A stretch of 64,000 bases of DNA. Origin: Arenimonas terrae (lineage in GTDB: Bacteria > Pseudomonadota > Gammaproteobacteria > Xanthomonadales > Xanthomonadaceae). The stretch spans positions 123,743 through 187,742 of the forward strand of contig NZ_SMDR01000002.1 in the NCBI RefSeq assembly GCF_006265115.1, written 5' to 3'. Below the pieces are notes generated by a model, which ran no database searches, had not been told where the DNA came from, and was given only the letters and a program-made list of their open reading frames with translations. This document shows, piece after piece, positions 19,707-31,489 of this stretch (position 1 is the stretch's first letter; every line of letters begins with the position of its first letter). Position numbers and translations under genes: made by a program.

Positions 19707-20597
19707 TCAGGCGGCCAACGATCGCGCCACCAGGGCCGCGACCTCGTGGGTGGTTCCGAACTTCCCCTTCGCATCGCGGGTCACCTGGGCCAGCGCGCAG
19801 CCGTGGTCGTGGGTGAAGTAAAGGTGCACGTTGCGGGCGAGCTTGTCGTCGAGGAAGGCGCGCTTCTCGTCGATCAGCATTTCCGGATAGCGGTCGTAGC
19901 CCATGGTGATCGGCACATGCACCCAGGCGCGGCCGGGGATCAGGTCGGCGCAGAACACCAGGCCGCCATGCGGCTGGCCGTGGTCGTCCTGCGGGCCGAC
20001 GATCTCGGCCAGCATCAGGCCCGGCGTGTGGCCCTGGCTGAAGTGGAAACGCACGCTGTCGCCGAGCGCCTTCGAATGCTCGCCGCCGACGAGTTCGAGC
20101 CGGCCGCTGGCTTCCAGCAGCGGCACCAGCTCCGGGATGAAGCTGGCGCGGTCGCGCGGATGCGGGTTGCGCGCGCGCTCGAAATGCTCGGCTCCGACCA
20201 CGTAGGTCGCGTTCGGGAACAGCAGCGAGTGCGCCGCGCCCTCCTCCCACGCCGCCAGCAGGCCGCCGGCGTGGTCGAAATGAAGGTGGCTGAGCACCAC
20301 CACCTCGATGTCCTCGTGCGAGAAGCCGGCCTCGGCGAGCGAATCGAGCAGCACGTGGCGCGCTTCGACCACGCCGAAACGCTCGCGCAGCTTCGGTTCG
20401 AAGAAGGCGCCGATGCCGGCCTCGAACAGCACGGTCTTGCCGTTGAGCGGGCTGGCCAGCAGGGTGCGGCAGGCCAGCGGCACGCGGTTGTGTTCGTCCG
20501 GCGGCAACCACTGCGCCCACATCGCCCGCGGCGCGTTGCCGAACATCGCGCCGCCGTCCAGGCGCTGCGAGTTGCCCATGATCGACCACAGTTTCAT
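19707..20597 (-). CDS. metallo-beta-lactamase-fold hydrolase
   Basis: A 296-residue cytoplasmic hydrolase with the full metal-binding signature [10 protein letters not shown] (HxHxDH), a later GHTPGLM His, the FCADLIP Asp and a C-terminal THDHG. It resembles the lactonase / quorum-quenching-like branch of the fold (long N-terminal strand region [15 protein letters not shown]), but substrate cannot be assigned. GAGGAG before ATG 20597 supports the start. It sits 25 bases after the ggt stop on the same strand, so it may be cotranscribed. Confidence 0.83.
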   Translation of the reverse strand: MKLWSIMGNSQRLDGGAMFGNAPRAMWAQWLPPDEHNRVPLACRTLLASPLNGKTVLFEAGIGAFFEPKLRERFGVVEARHVLLDSLAEAGFSHEDIEVVVLSHLHFDHAGGLLAAWEEGAAHSLLFPNATYVVGAEHFERARNPHPRDRASFIPELVPLLEASGRLELVGGEHSKALGDSVRFHFSQGHTPGLMLAEIVGPQDDHGQPHGGLVFCADLIPGRAWVHVPITMGYDRYPEMLIDEKRAFLDDKLARNVHLYFTHDHGCALAQVTRDAKGKFGTTHEVAALVARSLAA

Positions 20598-20622
20598 GTC
20601 CTGCTCCTCGCCGGCCGGTGGC

Positions 20623-22326
20623 TCAGCGGTAGATCGAAGTCTTGTCCGAAGTCGCGCCCTTGCCCACGCCCTTCCAGCGCGGATCGGCGCCGGCCTCGAC
20701 CGCGCCGGTGCCGCGGTTCCACAGCACCACGTGCATGTTGCCCCAGGGGCTTTCCGCGACCTTCAGCTCGTGCCCGCGCCCGCGCAGCGCGGCGATCTGG
20801 GCCTCGGTGAAGGCGCCCGGTTCGGCCTGCAGGACGTCGGGCAGGTACTGGTGGTGGTAACGCGGCCGGTCGGCGGTGGCCTGGGCGCCGCGCCCGTCCA
20901 TCAGCTCGAACAGGCCCAGCAGCACCATGGTGACGATGCGGCTGCCGCCCGGCGTGCCGAGCGCCGCGACGCGGTCCTCGCCGATCAGGAAGGTCGGCGT
21001 CATGGACGACAGCGGGCGCTTGCCCGGCGCGATGGCGTTGGCATCCTCGCCGACCAGGCCGTAGGCGTTGGGCACGCCCGGCTTCACCGAGAAGTCGTCC
21101 ATTTCGTTGTTGAGCAGGAAGCCGGTGCCGGGCACCACCACGGCATTGCCGTAGGGCAGGTTCACCGTCTGCGTGACCGCCGCCAGGTTCCCCTCGGCGT
21201 CGATGATCGAGAAGTGGCTGGTGTCCGGACCCGACGGCGACAGCGTCGCGCTGGGCAGCAGGTCGCTGGGCGTGGCGCGCTCGGGATGGATGCCGGCGCG
21301 CAGGCCGGCGGCGTATTCGCGGCTGGTCAGCAGCGGCACCGGCACGTCGATGAAATCCGGATCGCCCAGGTAGGCGGCGCGGTCGCGGTAGGCGCGGCGC
21401 ATGGCTTCGACGGTGAGGTGGTAGCGCGGCACGGCGTCGAGCTTCGGGTAGTCGTAGCCTTCCAGGATGTGCAGGATCGTCGCCAGCGCCACGCCGCCCG
21501 AGGACGGCGGCGGCGCGGTGACGATCTCGAAGCCACGGTGGCGGATGCGGATCGGCTCGCGCTCGACCACGCGGTATTCGGCCAGGTCGCGCTCGCTCCA
21601 GATGCCGCCGGCGCGGCGCACGCCCGCGACCAGACGCTTCGCGTAGGCGCCGCGGTAGAAGCCGTCGGCTCCGCCGCGCGCGATCAGCTCGAGCGTGCGC
21701 GCATAGTCCTCGTTGCGCATCAGCGTGCCCTGCGCCGGCACCTGGCCGTTGCGCAGGAACAGCGCGGCGGCGGCGGGGCTTCGCGCCAGCACGTCGCGCC
21801 GGTAGCCGAGCATGACGGCGTTTTTTGGACCGAAGCGCCAGCCTTCGCGCGCCAGGCGGATCGCCGGCGCCAGCGACTTCGACAGCGGCAGGCGGCCGTA
21901 GCGTTTGGCCAGATGTTCCAGGCCGGCCGGCAGGCCGGGAATGGCCGCCGCCAGCGCACCGTCCACCGAGCGCTCGCGCACGGCATTGCCCTGCGCGTCC
22001 AGGAACATGTCGCGGGTCGCGGCGAGCGGCGCGCGCTCGCGTGCGTCCACGAACACGTCGCGGCCGTCTTTCGCGGACCGCAGCAGCATGAAGGCGCCGC
22101 CGCCGATGCCCGAGCTTTCGGGTTCGACCAGGCCCAGTGTCGCGCTGACCGCTACTGCCGCGTCGAAGGCGTTGCCGCCCTGCGCCAGCACTTCCAGGCC
22201 GGCGTCGGTGGCGTAGGCGTTGGCGCTGGCGATCGCCGCCTGCGCCGGCCGGGCGGCGGGACGCGGCGCGTCGGCGCGCGCAGCAGGAACCAGCAACAGC
22301 AGGGCGAGGAACAGTTGGCGGATCAT
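20623..22326 (-). CDS. ggt: gamma-glutamyltransferase
   Basis: Periplasmic N-terminal-nucleophile hydrolase of 567 residues that cleaves glutathione and other gamma-glutamyl compounds. The precursor is expected to self-cleave before Thr369 in [10 protein letters not shown], giving large and small subunits; the small-subunit motif [13 protein letters not shown] is intact. A Sec signal ([18 protein letters not shown]) is present, and the substrate Arg lies in DARERAP (about 95-98). ATG 22326 overlaps the ferredoxin stop by 4 bases (ATGA), which selects it over the longer frame upstream. Full length for the family. Confidence 0.94.
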   Translation of the reverse strand: MIRQLFLALLLLVPAARADAPRPAARPAQAAIASANAYATDAGLEVLAQGGNAFDAAVAVSATLGLVEPESSGIGGGAFMLLRSAKDGRDVFVDARERAPLAATRDMFLDAQGNAVRERSVDGALAAAIPGLPAGLEHLAKRYGRLPLSKSLAPAIRLAREGWRFGPKNAVMLGYRRDVLARSPAAAALFLRNGQVPAQGTLMRNEDYARTLELIARGGADGFYRGAYAKRLVAGVRRAGGIWSERDLAEYRVVEREPIRIRHRGFEIVTAPPPSSGGVALATILHILEGYDYPKLDAVPRYHLTVEAMRRAYRDRAAYLGDPDFIDVPVPLLTSREYAAGLRAGIHPERATPSDLLPSATLSPSGPDTSHFSIIDAEGNLAAVTQTVNLPYGNAVVVPGTGFLLNNEMDDFSVKPGVPNAYGLVGEDANAIAPGKRPLSSMTPTFLIGEDRVAALGTPGGSRIVTMVLLGLFELMDGRGAQATADRPRYHHQYLPDVLQAEPGAFTEAQIAALRGRGHELKVAESPWGNMHVVLWNRGTGAVEAGADPRWKGVGKGATSDKTSIYR

Positions 22327-22583
22327 GCGGCGGATTTCCCCTGCATCAGCGCGTGGTACTTGGCGAGCAGCTGCTCGCGGGATTCGGGGTTGTCGCCGTC
22401 GAGGTCGATGCATTCGACCGGGCAGACCACCACGCACTGGGGTTCGTCGAAATGGCCCACGCACTCGGTGCAGCGGCGCGGGTCGATGACGTAAATGGTT
22501 TCGCCCTGGCTGATCGCGTCGTTCGGACAGGCCGGGGCGCAGACGTCGCAGTTGATGCAGAGCTGGTTGATCAGCAGGGACAT
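22323..22583 (-). CDS. YfhL-type 2[4Fe-4S] ferredoxin
   Basis: An 86-residue electron carrier with two cluster-binding Cys patterns. The first is CINCDVCAPACP (C-x2-C-x2-C-x3-C). In the second, CTECVGHFDEPQCVVVCP, the second-to-third spacing is widened to 8 residues. This insertion and a C-terminal helix mark the Allochromatium-type / YfhL group. Such ferredoxins have very low potential; the physiological partner is usually unknown. In many Proteobacteria the gene follows coaD, as it does here with one lipoprotein gene between. It overlaps ggt by 4 bases. Confidence 0.93.
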   Translation of the reverse strand: MSLLINQLCINCDVCAPACPNDAISQGETIYVIDPRRCTECVGHFDEPQCVVVCPVECIDLDGDNPESREQLLAKYHALMQGKSAA

Positions 22584-22629
22584 GGGATTGCCCTGCGCCC
22601 CGGCACGCGGCCGGGGCGCGGGCGGCGAC

Positions 22630-23133
22630 TCACTTGGCTTCGACGAAGATGTACTTGGCGCCGGCCGCCTCGACGGCGGCCTGCACGCGGGCGGAATCTT
22701 CGGCCTTGCCGATGAACAGCACCTGCGAGCCCTTCAGGGCGTCAGGTTCCGCGCCGGTGAAGGCGGTGGTGATCAGGTCGGCCATCTTGGCGCTGTCCGG
22801 CGAACCGAAGGCCAGCATGTTGCCCGGCAGCACGGTGCGCTGCACGACGGCGGTGACGTTCTCGAGCTGGCGGTCGTACTGGGACTTGCCGTCCTGGTCG
22901 CCCTCGGCCGGCTCGGCGCTGTTGGCCGGCAGGTAGTAGGGGAAGGTGCGGTCGGTGACGCCGGCCTGGTTCTGGCCGACGACCTTGCCCAGGTATTCCT
23001 TCCAGGCCATGTCGTCGGTGCCGGTCGGCGCGGTCAGCACGGTCGGCGCGGGCGGCGCCTCTTCGGCCTTCTGGCAGCCGGCGAGCAGGGACAGCGAGAG
23101 CAGCAGGGCAAGAGAAACAACAGCGCGATTCAT
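22630..23133 (-). CDS. hypothetical lipoprotein
   Basis: A 167-residue predicted lipoprotein: signal MNRAVVSLALLLSLSLLAGC with lipobox LLAGC (Cys20), a Pro-rich linker, then a mixed alpha/beta domain containing MAWKEYLGKVVGQNQAG and a C-terminal IGKAEDSARVQAAVEAAGAKYIFVEAK. I recognise no named family. It lies between coaD and the ferredoxin gene, 24 bases after the coaD stop, and may be in the same transcript. Absence of Asp at +2 suggests outer-membrane sorting by Lol; this is an inference. Confidence 0.68.
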   Translation of the reverse strand: MNRAVVSLALLLSLSLLAGCQKAEEAPPAPTVLTAPTGTDDMAWKEYLGKVVGQNQAGVTDRTFPYYLPANSAEPAEGDQDGKSQYDRQLENVTAVVQRTVLPGNMLAFGSPDSAKMADLITTAFTGAEPDALKGSQVLFIGKAEDSARVQAAVEAAGAKYIFVEAK

Positions 23134-23157
23134 GGTGATACCTCTTGTGAGTGGGTC

Positions 23158-24278
<1,121 letters not shown>

Positions 24279-24334
24279 CGGGGAGTCCGGGGGGCGGGTG
24301 GTAACATCGGCGCATTGTCCGCGAAAGCCGCACG

Positions 24335-25407
<1,073 letters not shown>

Positions 25408-25411
<4 letters not shown>

Positions 25412-26586
25412 CGGAGCCGGCGCGCAAACGCCGCTGGCCGAAGTTCTTAGCCGCCTTCGCGGTCCTGCTGCTGATCGGCGCGTGGTGGGTGAACCGGCAG
25501 CTGGAGCCGAACCGCCTCACCGCCCTGGTGCTCGACCGCGCCGGCACCGCCCTGGGCCTGGAGCTGACGATCGAGGGCACACCGGAATACGCGCTGCGGC
25601 CCGAGCCGCGCCTGGTGCTGCCGAAACTCACCGCCCGCCAGCCCGGCGCCGCCGCGCCGCTGCTCACCGCGGCGCGCGCTGAAGTCTCCCTGCCCTGGTC
25701 GACGCTGACCGGCGGCGAATCGCTGGTGATTACCCGCATCGAGCTCGACGCGCCGGCGCTCGACCTCGAAGCGCTGTCGGCCTGGCAGGCGACTCGTCCC
25801 GAGGCGCCGTTCGAACTGCCGACGCTGACCCGCGGCCTGGCGGTGAACGAAGGCCGCGTCATCGGCGACGGCTGGACGCTCGAGGCCCTGGCGCTCGACC
25901 TGCCGGAACTGAGGCCGGGCGACCCCGCGCGCGCCGTCGCCAGCGGCCGCTTCGAACAGCCCGGCACGCGCCTGGACTTCGACGCCGACCTGGACCTGGC
26001 GGACGCGGGCCTCGCCTCCGGGATGACGCTGCGGATGCAGGGCCGGCTGAAGAACGCCGACCTGGATGTTCCCTACCTGCTGGAGCTCGACGGCGCCCTG
26101 GACGCCGAGCGCGAGCCGATGACGCTGGCCATCACCCGCCTCGCGCTCGACTCCGAAGGCGTGGTGCCGGACCTCTCGGCCGCCGGCAACGTGTCCTTCG
26201 GCGAGGCGCTGGCGCTGGACCTCGCCGGCGAACTGGCGTCCTGGCCCGCGGCCTGGCCGACCCTGCCGGCGCCGCTGTCGGATTCCACCTCGCCACTGGC
26301 CTACACCCTGGCCTACGACGGCCCGGGCGACCTGTCCGCCGACAGCCGGCTGACCCTCAAGCGCGACGACACCACCGCCGCCACGACGCTGGCGCTGCCG
26401 GAACTCATGGCCTGGCTGGACGATCCCGAGGCCGCGCCGCTGCCGCCACTCGAGGCGACCCTGTCGACGCCGAGCGTGGTGATGGACGGCGTGACGCTGG
26501 AGGGCGTGCGGATCAGCATCGAAGAGGACGATGCGGAAGCGGAAGGCCAGGCGGGCGAGGACGCGGCTTCCGAAGAGACGCCATGA
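25408..26586 (+). CDS. AsmA-like protein, short form
   Basis: A 392-residue envelope protein with one N-terminal transmembrane segment (about 12-28, [16 protein letters not shown]) and a long, beta-rich periplasmic region of short repeating strands ([37 protein letters not shown]), as in AsmA / TamB / YhdP proteins that bridge or organise lipid transport to the outer membrane. It starts with GTG overlapping the ftsY TGA and ends with an acidic tail overlapping mutY. The conserved C-terminal AsmA_2 domain is not obvious, so it is shorter than typical AsmA. Fairly confident family, unknown specific role. Confidence 0.75.
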
Positions 26587-27626
26587 AGACGTTCGCGTCG
26601 CGGCTCTTGCTTTGGTTCGACACCGACGGCCGCCACGACCTGCCCTGGCAGCATCCGCGCACACCCTACCGCGTGTGGCTGTCGGAAATCATGCTGCAGC
26701 AGACCCAGGTGCAGACCGTGATTCCGTACTACACGCGTTTCCTGGACGCGCTGCCCACCCTGCCCGACCTCGCCGCCGCGGAGTCCGACCACGTGCTGGC
26801 GCTGTGGGCGGGTCTGGGCTACTACGCCCGCGCCCGCAACCTGCACAGGGCGGCGCAGGTCTGCGTCGCCGAACACGGCGGCGACCTGCCGCGCGAATTC
26901 GAGAAACTCGCCGCGCTGCCCGGCATTGGCCGCAGCACCGCCGGCGCGATCCTGGCGCAGGCGCACGGCGACCGTTACGCCATCCTCGACGGCAATGTGA
27001 AGCGCACGCTGGCGCGTTTCCACGGCATCGCCGGTTATCCCGGCAGCGGCCCGGTCGAAAAGCAGATGTGGGCGCTGGCGGAAAGCCACCTGCCGCCGGA
27101 CCGGATGGCCGACTACACGCAGGCGATCATGGATTTCGGCGCCACCCTGTGCACCCGCCACGATCCCGCCTGCGTGCTGTGCCCGCTGCAGGACGACTGC
27201 GTGGCGCGCATCGAGGGCCGCGTCGAACAGCTGCCCGAAGCCAAACCCGGCAAGCCCCTGCCCGAACGCCGCACCCTGATGCTGCTGGTGCGCGATGCCG
27301 AAGGCCGCGTGCTGCTGGCGCGGCGTCCGCCCACCGGCGTGTGGTCGGGCCTGTGGTCGCTGCCGGAAGCCGGCGACCACGACGAGGCGCGCGCCTTCCT
27401 GTCGCGCCACACCGCCGCCGATTTCGACGCCGCGCAGGTGCTGCCGCTGATCGAGCACACCTTCAGCCACTACCGCCTGCACATCGAGCCGATGAGCTGG
27501 CGCGTGCCCGCCGCGCGCGACGCCGTGGGCGACACCCCCGACCTGCGCTGGCAGCCCTTCGACCGACTGGCCGAGCTGGGACTGCCCGCCCCCGTGAAAA
27601 AACTGCTGGGAAACCTGACGCCATGA
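26583..27626 (+). CDS. mutY: adenine DNA glycosylase MutY
   Basis: MutY removes adenine mispaired with 8-oxoguanine. The 347-residue protein has the catalytic Glu in [11 protein letters not shown] (about 35-45), the helix-hairpin-helix [12 protein letters not shown], the catalytic Asp in AILDGNVKR, and the iron-sulfur loop [17 protein letters not shown] (C-x6-C-x2-C-x5-C). The C-terminal NUDIX-like domain that reads 8-oxoG is present ([21 protein letters not shown], then [10 protein letters not shown]). ATG overlaps the preceding stop by 4 bases, and its own stop overlaps yggX, the conserved mutY-yggX pair. Confidence 0.97.
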   Translation: MKTFASRLLLWFDTDGRHDLPWQHPRTPYRVWLSEIMLQQTQVQTVIPYYTRFLDALPTLPDLAAAESDHVLALWAGLGYYARARNLHRAAQVCVAEHGGDLPREFEKLAALPGIGRSTAGAILAQAHGDRYAILDGNVKRTLARFHGIAGYPGSGPVEKQMWALAESHLPPDRMADYTQAIMDFGATLCTRHDPACVLCPLQDDCVARIEGRVEQLPEAKPGKPLPERRTLMLLVRDAEGRVLLARRPPTGVWSGLWSLPEAGDHDEARAFLSRHTAADFDAAQVLPLIEHTFSHYRLHIEPMSWRVPAARDAVGDTPDLRWQPFDRLAELGLPAPVKKLLGNLTP

Positions 27627-27895
27627 GCCGCACCGTCTTCTGCGAAAAACTGCAGCGCGAAACCGAAGGCCTGGCCTTCGTGCCCTGGCCCGGCGCGCTG
27701 GGCAAGCGCGTGTTCGAACACATCGGCCGCGAGGCCTGGCAGCAGTGGCTGGCGCACCAGACCATGCTGATCAACGAGAACCGGCTCTCGCCCATGGACC
27801 CGAAACACCGGGCCTTCCTGGAGACCGAGATGGAGAAGTTCCTGTTCGGCGGCGGCGCCGACAAACCCGCCGGCTACGTCGCGCCCGAGGCCTGA
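27623..27895 (+). CDS. yggX: YggX-type Fe(2+)-trafficking / oxidative damage protein
   Basis: A 90-residue cytoplasmic protein of the YggX family ([43 protein letters not shown]). The single conserved Cys is in VFCEKL. In Salmonella and E. coli, YggX protects iron-sulfur proteins and is SoxRS-induced. It overlaps the mutY stop codon by 4 bases, as in many Gammaproteobacteria, tying iron-sulfur MutY to an iron-protection protein. A terminator follows at once. Confidence 0.96.
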   Translation: MSRTVFCEKLQRETEGLAFVPWPGALGKRVFEHIGREAWQQWLAHQTMLINENRLSPMDPKHRAFLETEMEKFLFGGGADKPAGYVAPEA

Positions 27896-27900
27896 AACAC

Positions 27901-27937
27901 GAAGCCCGCGCTGTCGGCGCGGGCTTCGGGGTTCTCT
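27901..27937 (+). terminator. terminator after yggX
   Basis: A perfect 11-bp stem (GAAGCCCGCGC and its complement) with loop TGTCG at 27901-27927, followed by GGGGTTCTCTT, a weak T-rich tail. It ends the ftsY-to-yggX run and may also serve the convergent gene that ends at 27950. Confidence 0.8.
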
Positions 27938-27949
27938 TGACCGTCGCGG

Positions 27950-28402
27950 TCAGGACTTGGCGAGTTCGCCGCCGGCCGCTTCATCCGCGCGCATCGCTTC
28001 GACGTTCACCGGGCGGATGCGGTCGATGCGGCAGATGCCGCCGTTGGGGCTGTGCAGGTAGCCGTTGGCCTTGAGGTCGGCGAAACCGCCGCTGGTGGCG
28101 ATGCGGAACTGCTTGTCGAGCGTGCGGCAGGAGGCGCTGGGGCGCAGGTCCACCAGCCAGGCCTTCTCCCTGCCCTGCCAGAACAGGATCTCGCGCTCGC
28201 CCAGCAGCTCCCAGGAATTGGAGAAGGCCGAGCGGCTGCGCTTGCGCGGGAAGAACGTGACGTGGTCCACCGGCTCGCCGGCGTGTTTGATCGCCAGCGC
28301 CAGGCGCGCCGGATCGTCGGGGTCGGACGCATGGGCCGGGGCGGCCAACAGGCCGCAGGCGAAAAGCGCGGCGGCGGACAGGGCGATCAGGGACGTCTTC
28401 AT
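27950..28402 (-). CDS. small exported protein, DUF6491-like
   Basis: A 150-residue secreted protein with signal peptide (SLIALSAAALFACGLLAAPAHA) cleaved near 25. The mature part contains two Cys (SASCRTLDK and GGICRIDRIRPV) likely to pair, and the C-terminal CRIDRIRPVN string resembles DUF6491 proteins of Xanthomonadales. AGGAG stands 8 bases before ATG 28402, ruling out the much longer frame. Function unknown. Confidence 0.65.
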   Translation of the reverse strand: MKTSLIALSAAALFACGLLAAPAHASDPDDPARLALAIKHAGEPVDHVTFFPRKRSRSAFSNSWELLGEREILFWQGREKAWLVDLRPSASCRTLDKQFRIATSGGFADLKANGYLHSPNGGICRIDRIRPVNVEAMRADEAAGGELAKS

Positions 28403-28542
28403 GGGCGCAGCTCCTGGAAGGATGGCGGCCGGGCCGCCGGTGGGGGCAATCGGAAACCTACGCCCGGCCGGCCCTACGCCGCATGAATGCTGGGGCCCGC
28501 GTTCAGTCCCCATCGCGGCCCCAAGGCCGCCCCGGGATCGGC

Positions 28543-28572
28543 TTGCCTCGCCCGGGCCGGTTCCGCTAGAAT
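28543..28572 (+). promoter_or_regulatory. sigma70-type promoter of tRNA-Phe
   Basis: TTGCCT at 28543-28548 and TAGAAT at 28567-28572, spaced 18 bases, lie about 48 bases before the tRNA. The rest of the 217-base interval from 28403 to 28619 shows nothing else I can support. Confidence 0.55.
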
Positions 28573-28619
28573 CTCGCGCTCGCTCCGGCCCCGCCCGGAA
28601 GCGTTTCAAGCCAGTCTCT

Positions 28620-28695
28620 GGCCGAGTAGCTCAGTTGGTAGAGCAGGGGATTGAAAATCCCCGTGTCGGCGGTTCGATTCCGTCCTCGGCCACCA
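28620..28695 (+). tRNA. tRNA-Phe (GAA)
   Basis: A 76-base cloverleaf with encoded CCA. Acceptor GGCCGAG pairs with CTCGGCC; the D-arm is GCTCAGTTGGTAGAGC; the anticodon arm GGGGA-TTGAAAA-TCCCC gives anticodon GAA; the T-arm contains TTCGATT. Confidence 0.97.
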
Positions 28696-28704
28696 TGATT
28701 CTGC

Positions 28705-28741
28705 AAGAAGGCCCGCGCTCAGTCGCGGGCCTTCTTCTTTT
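28705..28741 (+). terminator. terminator after tRNA-Phe
   Basis: A perfect 13-bp stem (AAGAAGGCCCGCG and complement) with loop CTCAGT, followed by CTTTT. A strong intrinsic terminator, 8 bases before the end of the convergent protease gene. Confidence 0.9.
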
Positions 28742-28748
28742 GGTTCTT

Positions 28749-29246
28749 TCAGCCCTGCCCCGCTTCCAGGTGCGTCAGGTACAGCCGCAGGTCGAACTCC
28801 AGCTGGTGGTAGTCCGGCGCCATGTGCGTGCACAGCGCGTAGAAGGGCTTGTTGTGTTCGGCTTCCTTCAGGTGCGCGAGTTCGTGCACGACGATCATCT
28901 TCAGGAACTCGGCGGGCGCGTCGCGGAAGACGGTGGCGATGCGGATCTCGCGGGTGGCCTTCAGGCGACTGCCCTGCACGCGCGAGATCGCGGTGTGGGT
29001 GCCGAGCGCGTGTTTCATCACCTGCAGCTTGCCGTCCCAGGCGACCTTGGCCAGCGGCACCGATTGCCGCAGGTGCCGGTCCTTGAGCTCCTGCACGTAG
29101 TCGTAGAGCTGGCGGTCGCTGCGCACCGCGTGCGCTTCGCCGTATTTTTCCGCGAGCATCGCGCCCAGCCGACCCTTGTCCATCAGCTCGCGCACCTGCT
29201 GCAGCAGGTGGTCGGGATAACCGGCGAGGTATTTCCAGGGCTGCAT
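28749..29246 (-). CDS. YgjP-like zinc metallopeptidase (DUF45)
   Basis: A 165-residue protein with the gluzincin-type signature VVHELAHLKEAEHNKPFY: HELAH gives two zinc ligands and the catalytic Glu, and the following EHNKPF His is the third ligand, as in YgjP / SprT-like DUF45 proteins. The N-terminal part (LDKGRLGAML, KVAWDGKLQVMKHALG) matches the shorter members. Cytoplasmic; substrate unknown. Start at ATG 29246 (MQPWKYL) is tentative, since no good ribosome-binding site is visible. Divergent from the DUF2058 gene. Confidence 0.8.
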   Translation of the reverse strand: MQPWKYLAGYPDHLLQQVRELMDKGRLGAMLAEKYGEAHAVRSDRQLYDYVQELKDRHLRQSVPLAKVAWDGKLQVMKHALGTHTAISRVQGSRLKATREIRIATVFRDAPAEFLKMIVVHELAHLKEAEHNKPFYALCTHMAPDYHQLEFDLRLYLTHLEAGQG

Positions 29247-29316
29247 CGGGGCGTGGGCCGGGGGCGGTGCGGACGGCGCTATGATGTCGCGGAAATCCCC
29301 CACAAGACAGCGCGAC

Positions 29317-29871
29317 ATGGCCAAGCCCAACCCCCTCCAGGAACAGCTGCTCAAGGCGGGCCTGGCCAAGAAGTCCAAGGTCACCGAGGCTGCGCGCGAA
29401 CAGCAGAAGGCGCGGCAGGCGAAGGAATCGACCGAGTCCGACCAGATCCGCCGCGAGGCCGAACGCGCCCGCGAACTGAAAGCCGAGAAGGACCGCGCGC
29501 TGGAAGCCGAACGCAAGGCCAGGGCGCGCGCCGCCGAACTCGCCGCGCAGGCCCGGCAGATCATCCAGGACAAGAAGCTGCCGCGTTCGGGGGAAAGCGA
29601 ATACCGCTTCAGCGCCGACGGCGCCATCCGCACGATCCTGATCAACGACGACCAGCGCCGCCTGCTGGCGGCCGGTACCGTGGTGATCGCCCGCCACGGC
29701 GACCGCTACGAGCTGCTGCCCCGCGCGGCCGGCGAGAAGGTGCGCGAACGCGACGCCAGCCTGATCGTGCTCGACCACGGCCAGGCCAGCGGCGCCGCGC
29801 CCGCCGACAGCAGTTCGGAAGACGACGCGTACTACGCCCAGTTCAAGGTGCCCGACGACCTGGTCTGGTGA
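29317..29871 (+). CDS. DUF2058 (YaiL-like) nucleoid-associated protein
   Basis: A 184-residue protein beginning AKPNPLQEQLLKAGLAKKSK, the signature of DUF2058 / YaiL. The first half is a highly charged Lys/Arg/Glu coiled coil (about 15-90), the second a compact beta domain (EYRFSADGAIRTILIND, VIARHGDRYELLPR). YaiL has been described as nucleoprotein- or polysome-associated; its function is unclear. A longer start 36 bases upstream exists, but MAKPNP is the family N-terminus. Confidence 0.87.
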   Translation: MAKPNPLQEQLLKAGLAKKSKVTEAAREQQKARQAKESTESDQIRREAERARELKAEKDRALEAERKARARAAELAAQARQIIQDKKLPRSGESEYRFSADGAIRTILINDDQRRLLAAGTVVIARHGDRYELLPRAAGEKVRERDASLIVLDHGQASGAAPADSSSEDDAYYAQFKVPDDLVW

Positions 29872-29994
29872 CCGCCGTTTGCTGGCGGTTCTCGCCCGCG
29901 GTCTTTGGACCAGTCTTTCCCGAAAAACCCGGCTAGTCGGCCCCGCGCCGCGCGACCAGACTTCGGCTTCCGATTCCCTTCCCGGAGTAGCCCG

Positions 29995-30504
29995 ATGACG
30001 CTGTCCATGTCCGCCCTCACCCTGCCCGCCGTCGAACGTGCGCTCACCAACCTCTCCGCGATCCTGGACAAGGGCCTGACCCACGCGAAAGCCACCGGCA
30101 TCGACCCCGACACCCTGGTGCAGGCGCGCCTGGCGCCCGACATGCTCACCCTCGCCGGCCAGGTCCAGCGCGCCAGCGATTCGGCCAAGGGCCTGGTGGC
30201 GCGGCTGGCCGGGGTCGACAACCCGTCGATGGCCGACGACGAGACCAGCTTCGCCCAGCTGCAGGACCGCATCGCCCGCACCCTGGCCTTCGTGCGCGGC
30301 GTGGATCGCAAGCTGCTCGACGGCAGCGAGACCCGCACCGTCACGCTGCCGGTGCGCGGCCAGACGATCACCCTGGGCGGCCAGGCCTATCTGATGGGCT
30401 TCGCCCTGCCCAACATCCATTTCCACGTCACCACGGCCTACGCGATCCTGCGGCACAATGGCGCACCGCTGGGCAAGCTCGACTATCTCGGGCCCCTGGC
30501 CTGA
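29995..30504 (+). CDS. DUF1993 family protein
   Basis: A 169-residue all-helical cytoplasmic protein of DUF1993, a DinB-like fold family. Visible family strings: LPAVERALTNLSAILDKG at the N-terminus, RLAPDMLTLAGQVQRASD, and the C-terminal LPNIHFHVTTAYAILRHNG with its conserved His. DinB-like proteins bind metal or thiols, but no enzyme activity is known here. A GGAG site precedes ATG 29995. Probably cotranscribed with the next small gene, 16 bases on. Confidence 0.87.
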   Translation: MTLSMSALTLPAVERALTNLSAILDKGLTHAKATGIDPDTLVQARLAPDMLTLAGQVQRASDSAKGLVARLAGVDNPSMADDETSFAQLQDRIARTLAFVRGVDRKLLDGSETRTVTLPVRGQTITLGGQAYLMGFALPNIHFHVTTAYAILRHNGAPLGKLDYLGPLA

Positions 30505-30520
30505 GACCGCGAGGCCGCCG

Positions 30521-30907
30521 ATGTCCAACCGCTCCAAGTCCCCGAACAAAGCCCCCGGCGAGAAGCTCGCGAAGGCGATCCCGGCCGAAAACCTGGGCCA
30601 GCCGCACGCCGATCTGCGCGACGAGAAGGGCAAGCTGCTGGGCGCCATCGTGTTCAAGGACGGGCAGTGGGTACTGGGCCTGAACGGCAAGATCGTCGGC
30701 GACACCGACAGCGCCGCGCACGTGCTGGCCATCATCAAGCGCGCCGCGGCGATGCTGCGCGCGCAGGGACGCGAGGTGCAGCTGGTGTTCTCCGTGCCGC
30801 TGCGCGAGGCCGCCGACAAGGAAGTGGCGGCGCTGGGCATGAGCTTCGAGCAGTTCCAGGCCCGCCTGGAGCAGGACATGTCCAGCAAGGGCGCGGCCAC
30901 GCCCTGA
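30521..30907 (+). CDS. hypothetical cytoplasmic protein
   Basis: A 128-residue protein that I do not recognise. The N-terminus is basic (SNRSKSPNKAPGEKLAK), followed by a mixed domain with DEKGKLLGAIVFKDGQWVLGLNGKI and a helical end (FEQFQARLEQDM). No signal, membrane segment or catalytic motif. GAGG lies 7 bases before ATG 30521. Its spacing, 16 bases after the DUF1993 gene, suggests a shared transcript. Codon use fits its neighbours, so I believe it is a real gene. Confidence 0.65.
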   Translation: MSNRSKSPNKAPGEKLAKAIPAENLGQPHADLRDEKGKLLGAIVFKDGQWVLGLNGKIVGDTDSAAHVLAIIKRAAAMLRAQGREVQLVFSVPLREAADKEVAALGMSFEQFQARLEQDMSSKGAATP

Positions 30908-31005
30908 GCCCTGCCGCGCGGCCGCAATCTGGCGCCCACCGGACATGCGGCCAGCCCGTACGGGCTGGTATGCTCAGGCGGTTTCCAACGCCGCCGGTGC
31001 CGCCC

Positions 31006-31470
31006 ATGCGCAAGCTTCCGATCCTGCTGTCCCTGCTGCTGGTTTCCCTGCTCGCCGCCTGCTCCAGCGGCCCGCCCAAGCGCATCTTCCCGCCCCAGGC
31101 CAGCCTGCAGGAACTGCGCGTGCAGGACGACGGCCAGTGGGTCGTGCATATCCGCGTCCAGAACTTCAGCACGGTGCCGATGCGCTTCTCGCGCCTGCAG
31201 GCCACGCTCACCCTCGCCGGCCAGGAAACGACCCGCATCGACATCGATCCGGCGATGAGCGTCGGCCCCGGTTCGATCGAGGTCGTGCAGCACGTGTTCG
31301 CACCGCCCGCGGGCCCGCGCACCGCGGTCAGCGACGCGTTCGCCAACCGTCGCGCGGTGCGCTACCAGCTCACCGGCCGCATCGCCAGCAGCGAGCACGG
31401 CACCGACGAGGCATTCGACTACTCCAGCGCCCTCAACCCCGTGCCCGGCCTGACCGGCGTGCTGCGCTGA
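31006..31470 (+). CDS. LEA14-type (water-stress / hypersensitive response) lipoprotein
   Basis: A 154-residue lipoprotein with signal RKLPILLSLLLVSLLAAC (lipobox LLAAC) and a single LEA14-like beta-sandwich (LQELRVQDDGQWVVHIRVQNFSTVPMRF), as in the late-embryogenesis-abundant type 2 family. Bacterial members are small outer-membrane lipoproteins of unknown function. It ends 19 bases before the acyl-CoA dehydrogenase gene and may be cotranscribed with it. Confidence 0.8.
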   Translation: MRKLPILLSLLLVSLLAACSSGPPKRIFPPQASLQELRVQDDGQWVVHIRVQNFSTVPMRFSRLQATLTLAGQETTRIDIDPAMSVGPGSIEVVQHVFAPPAGPRTAVSDAFANRRAVRYQLTGRIASSEHGTDEAFDYSSALNPVPGLTGVLR

Positions 31471-31489
31471 CTTCCCGAGGATTCCAGGC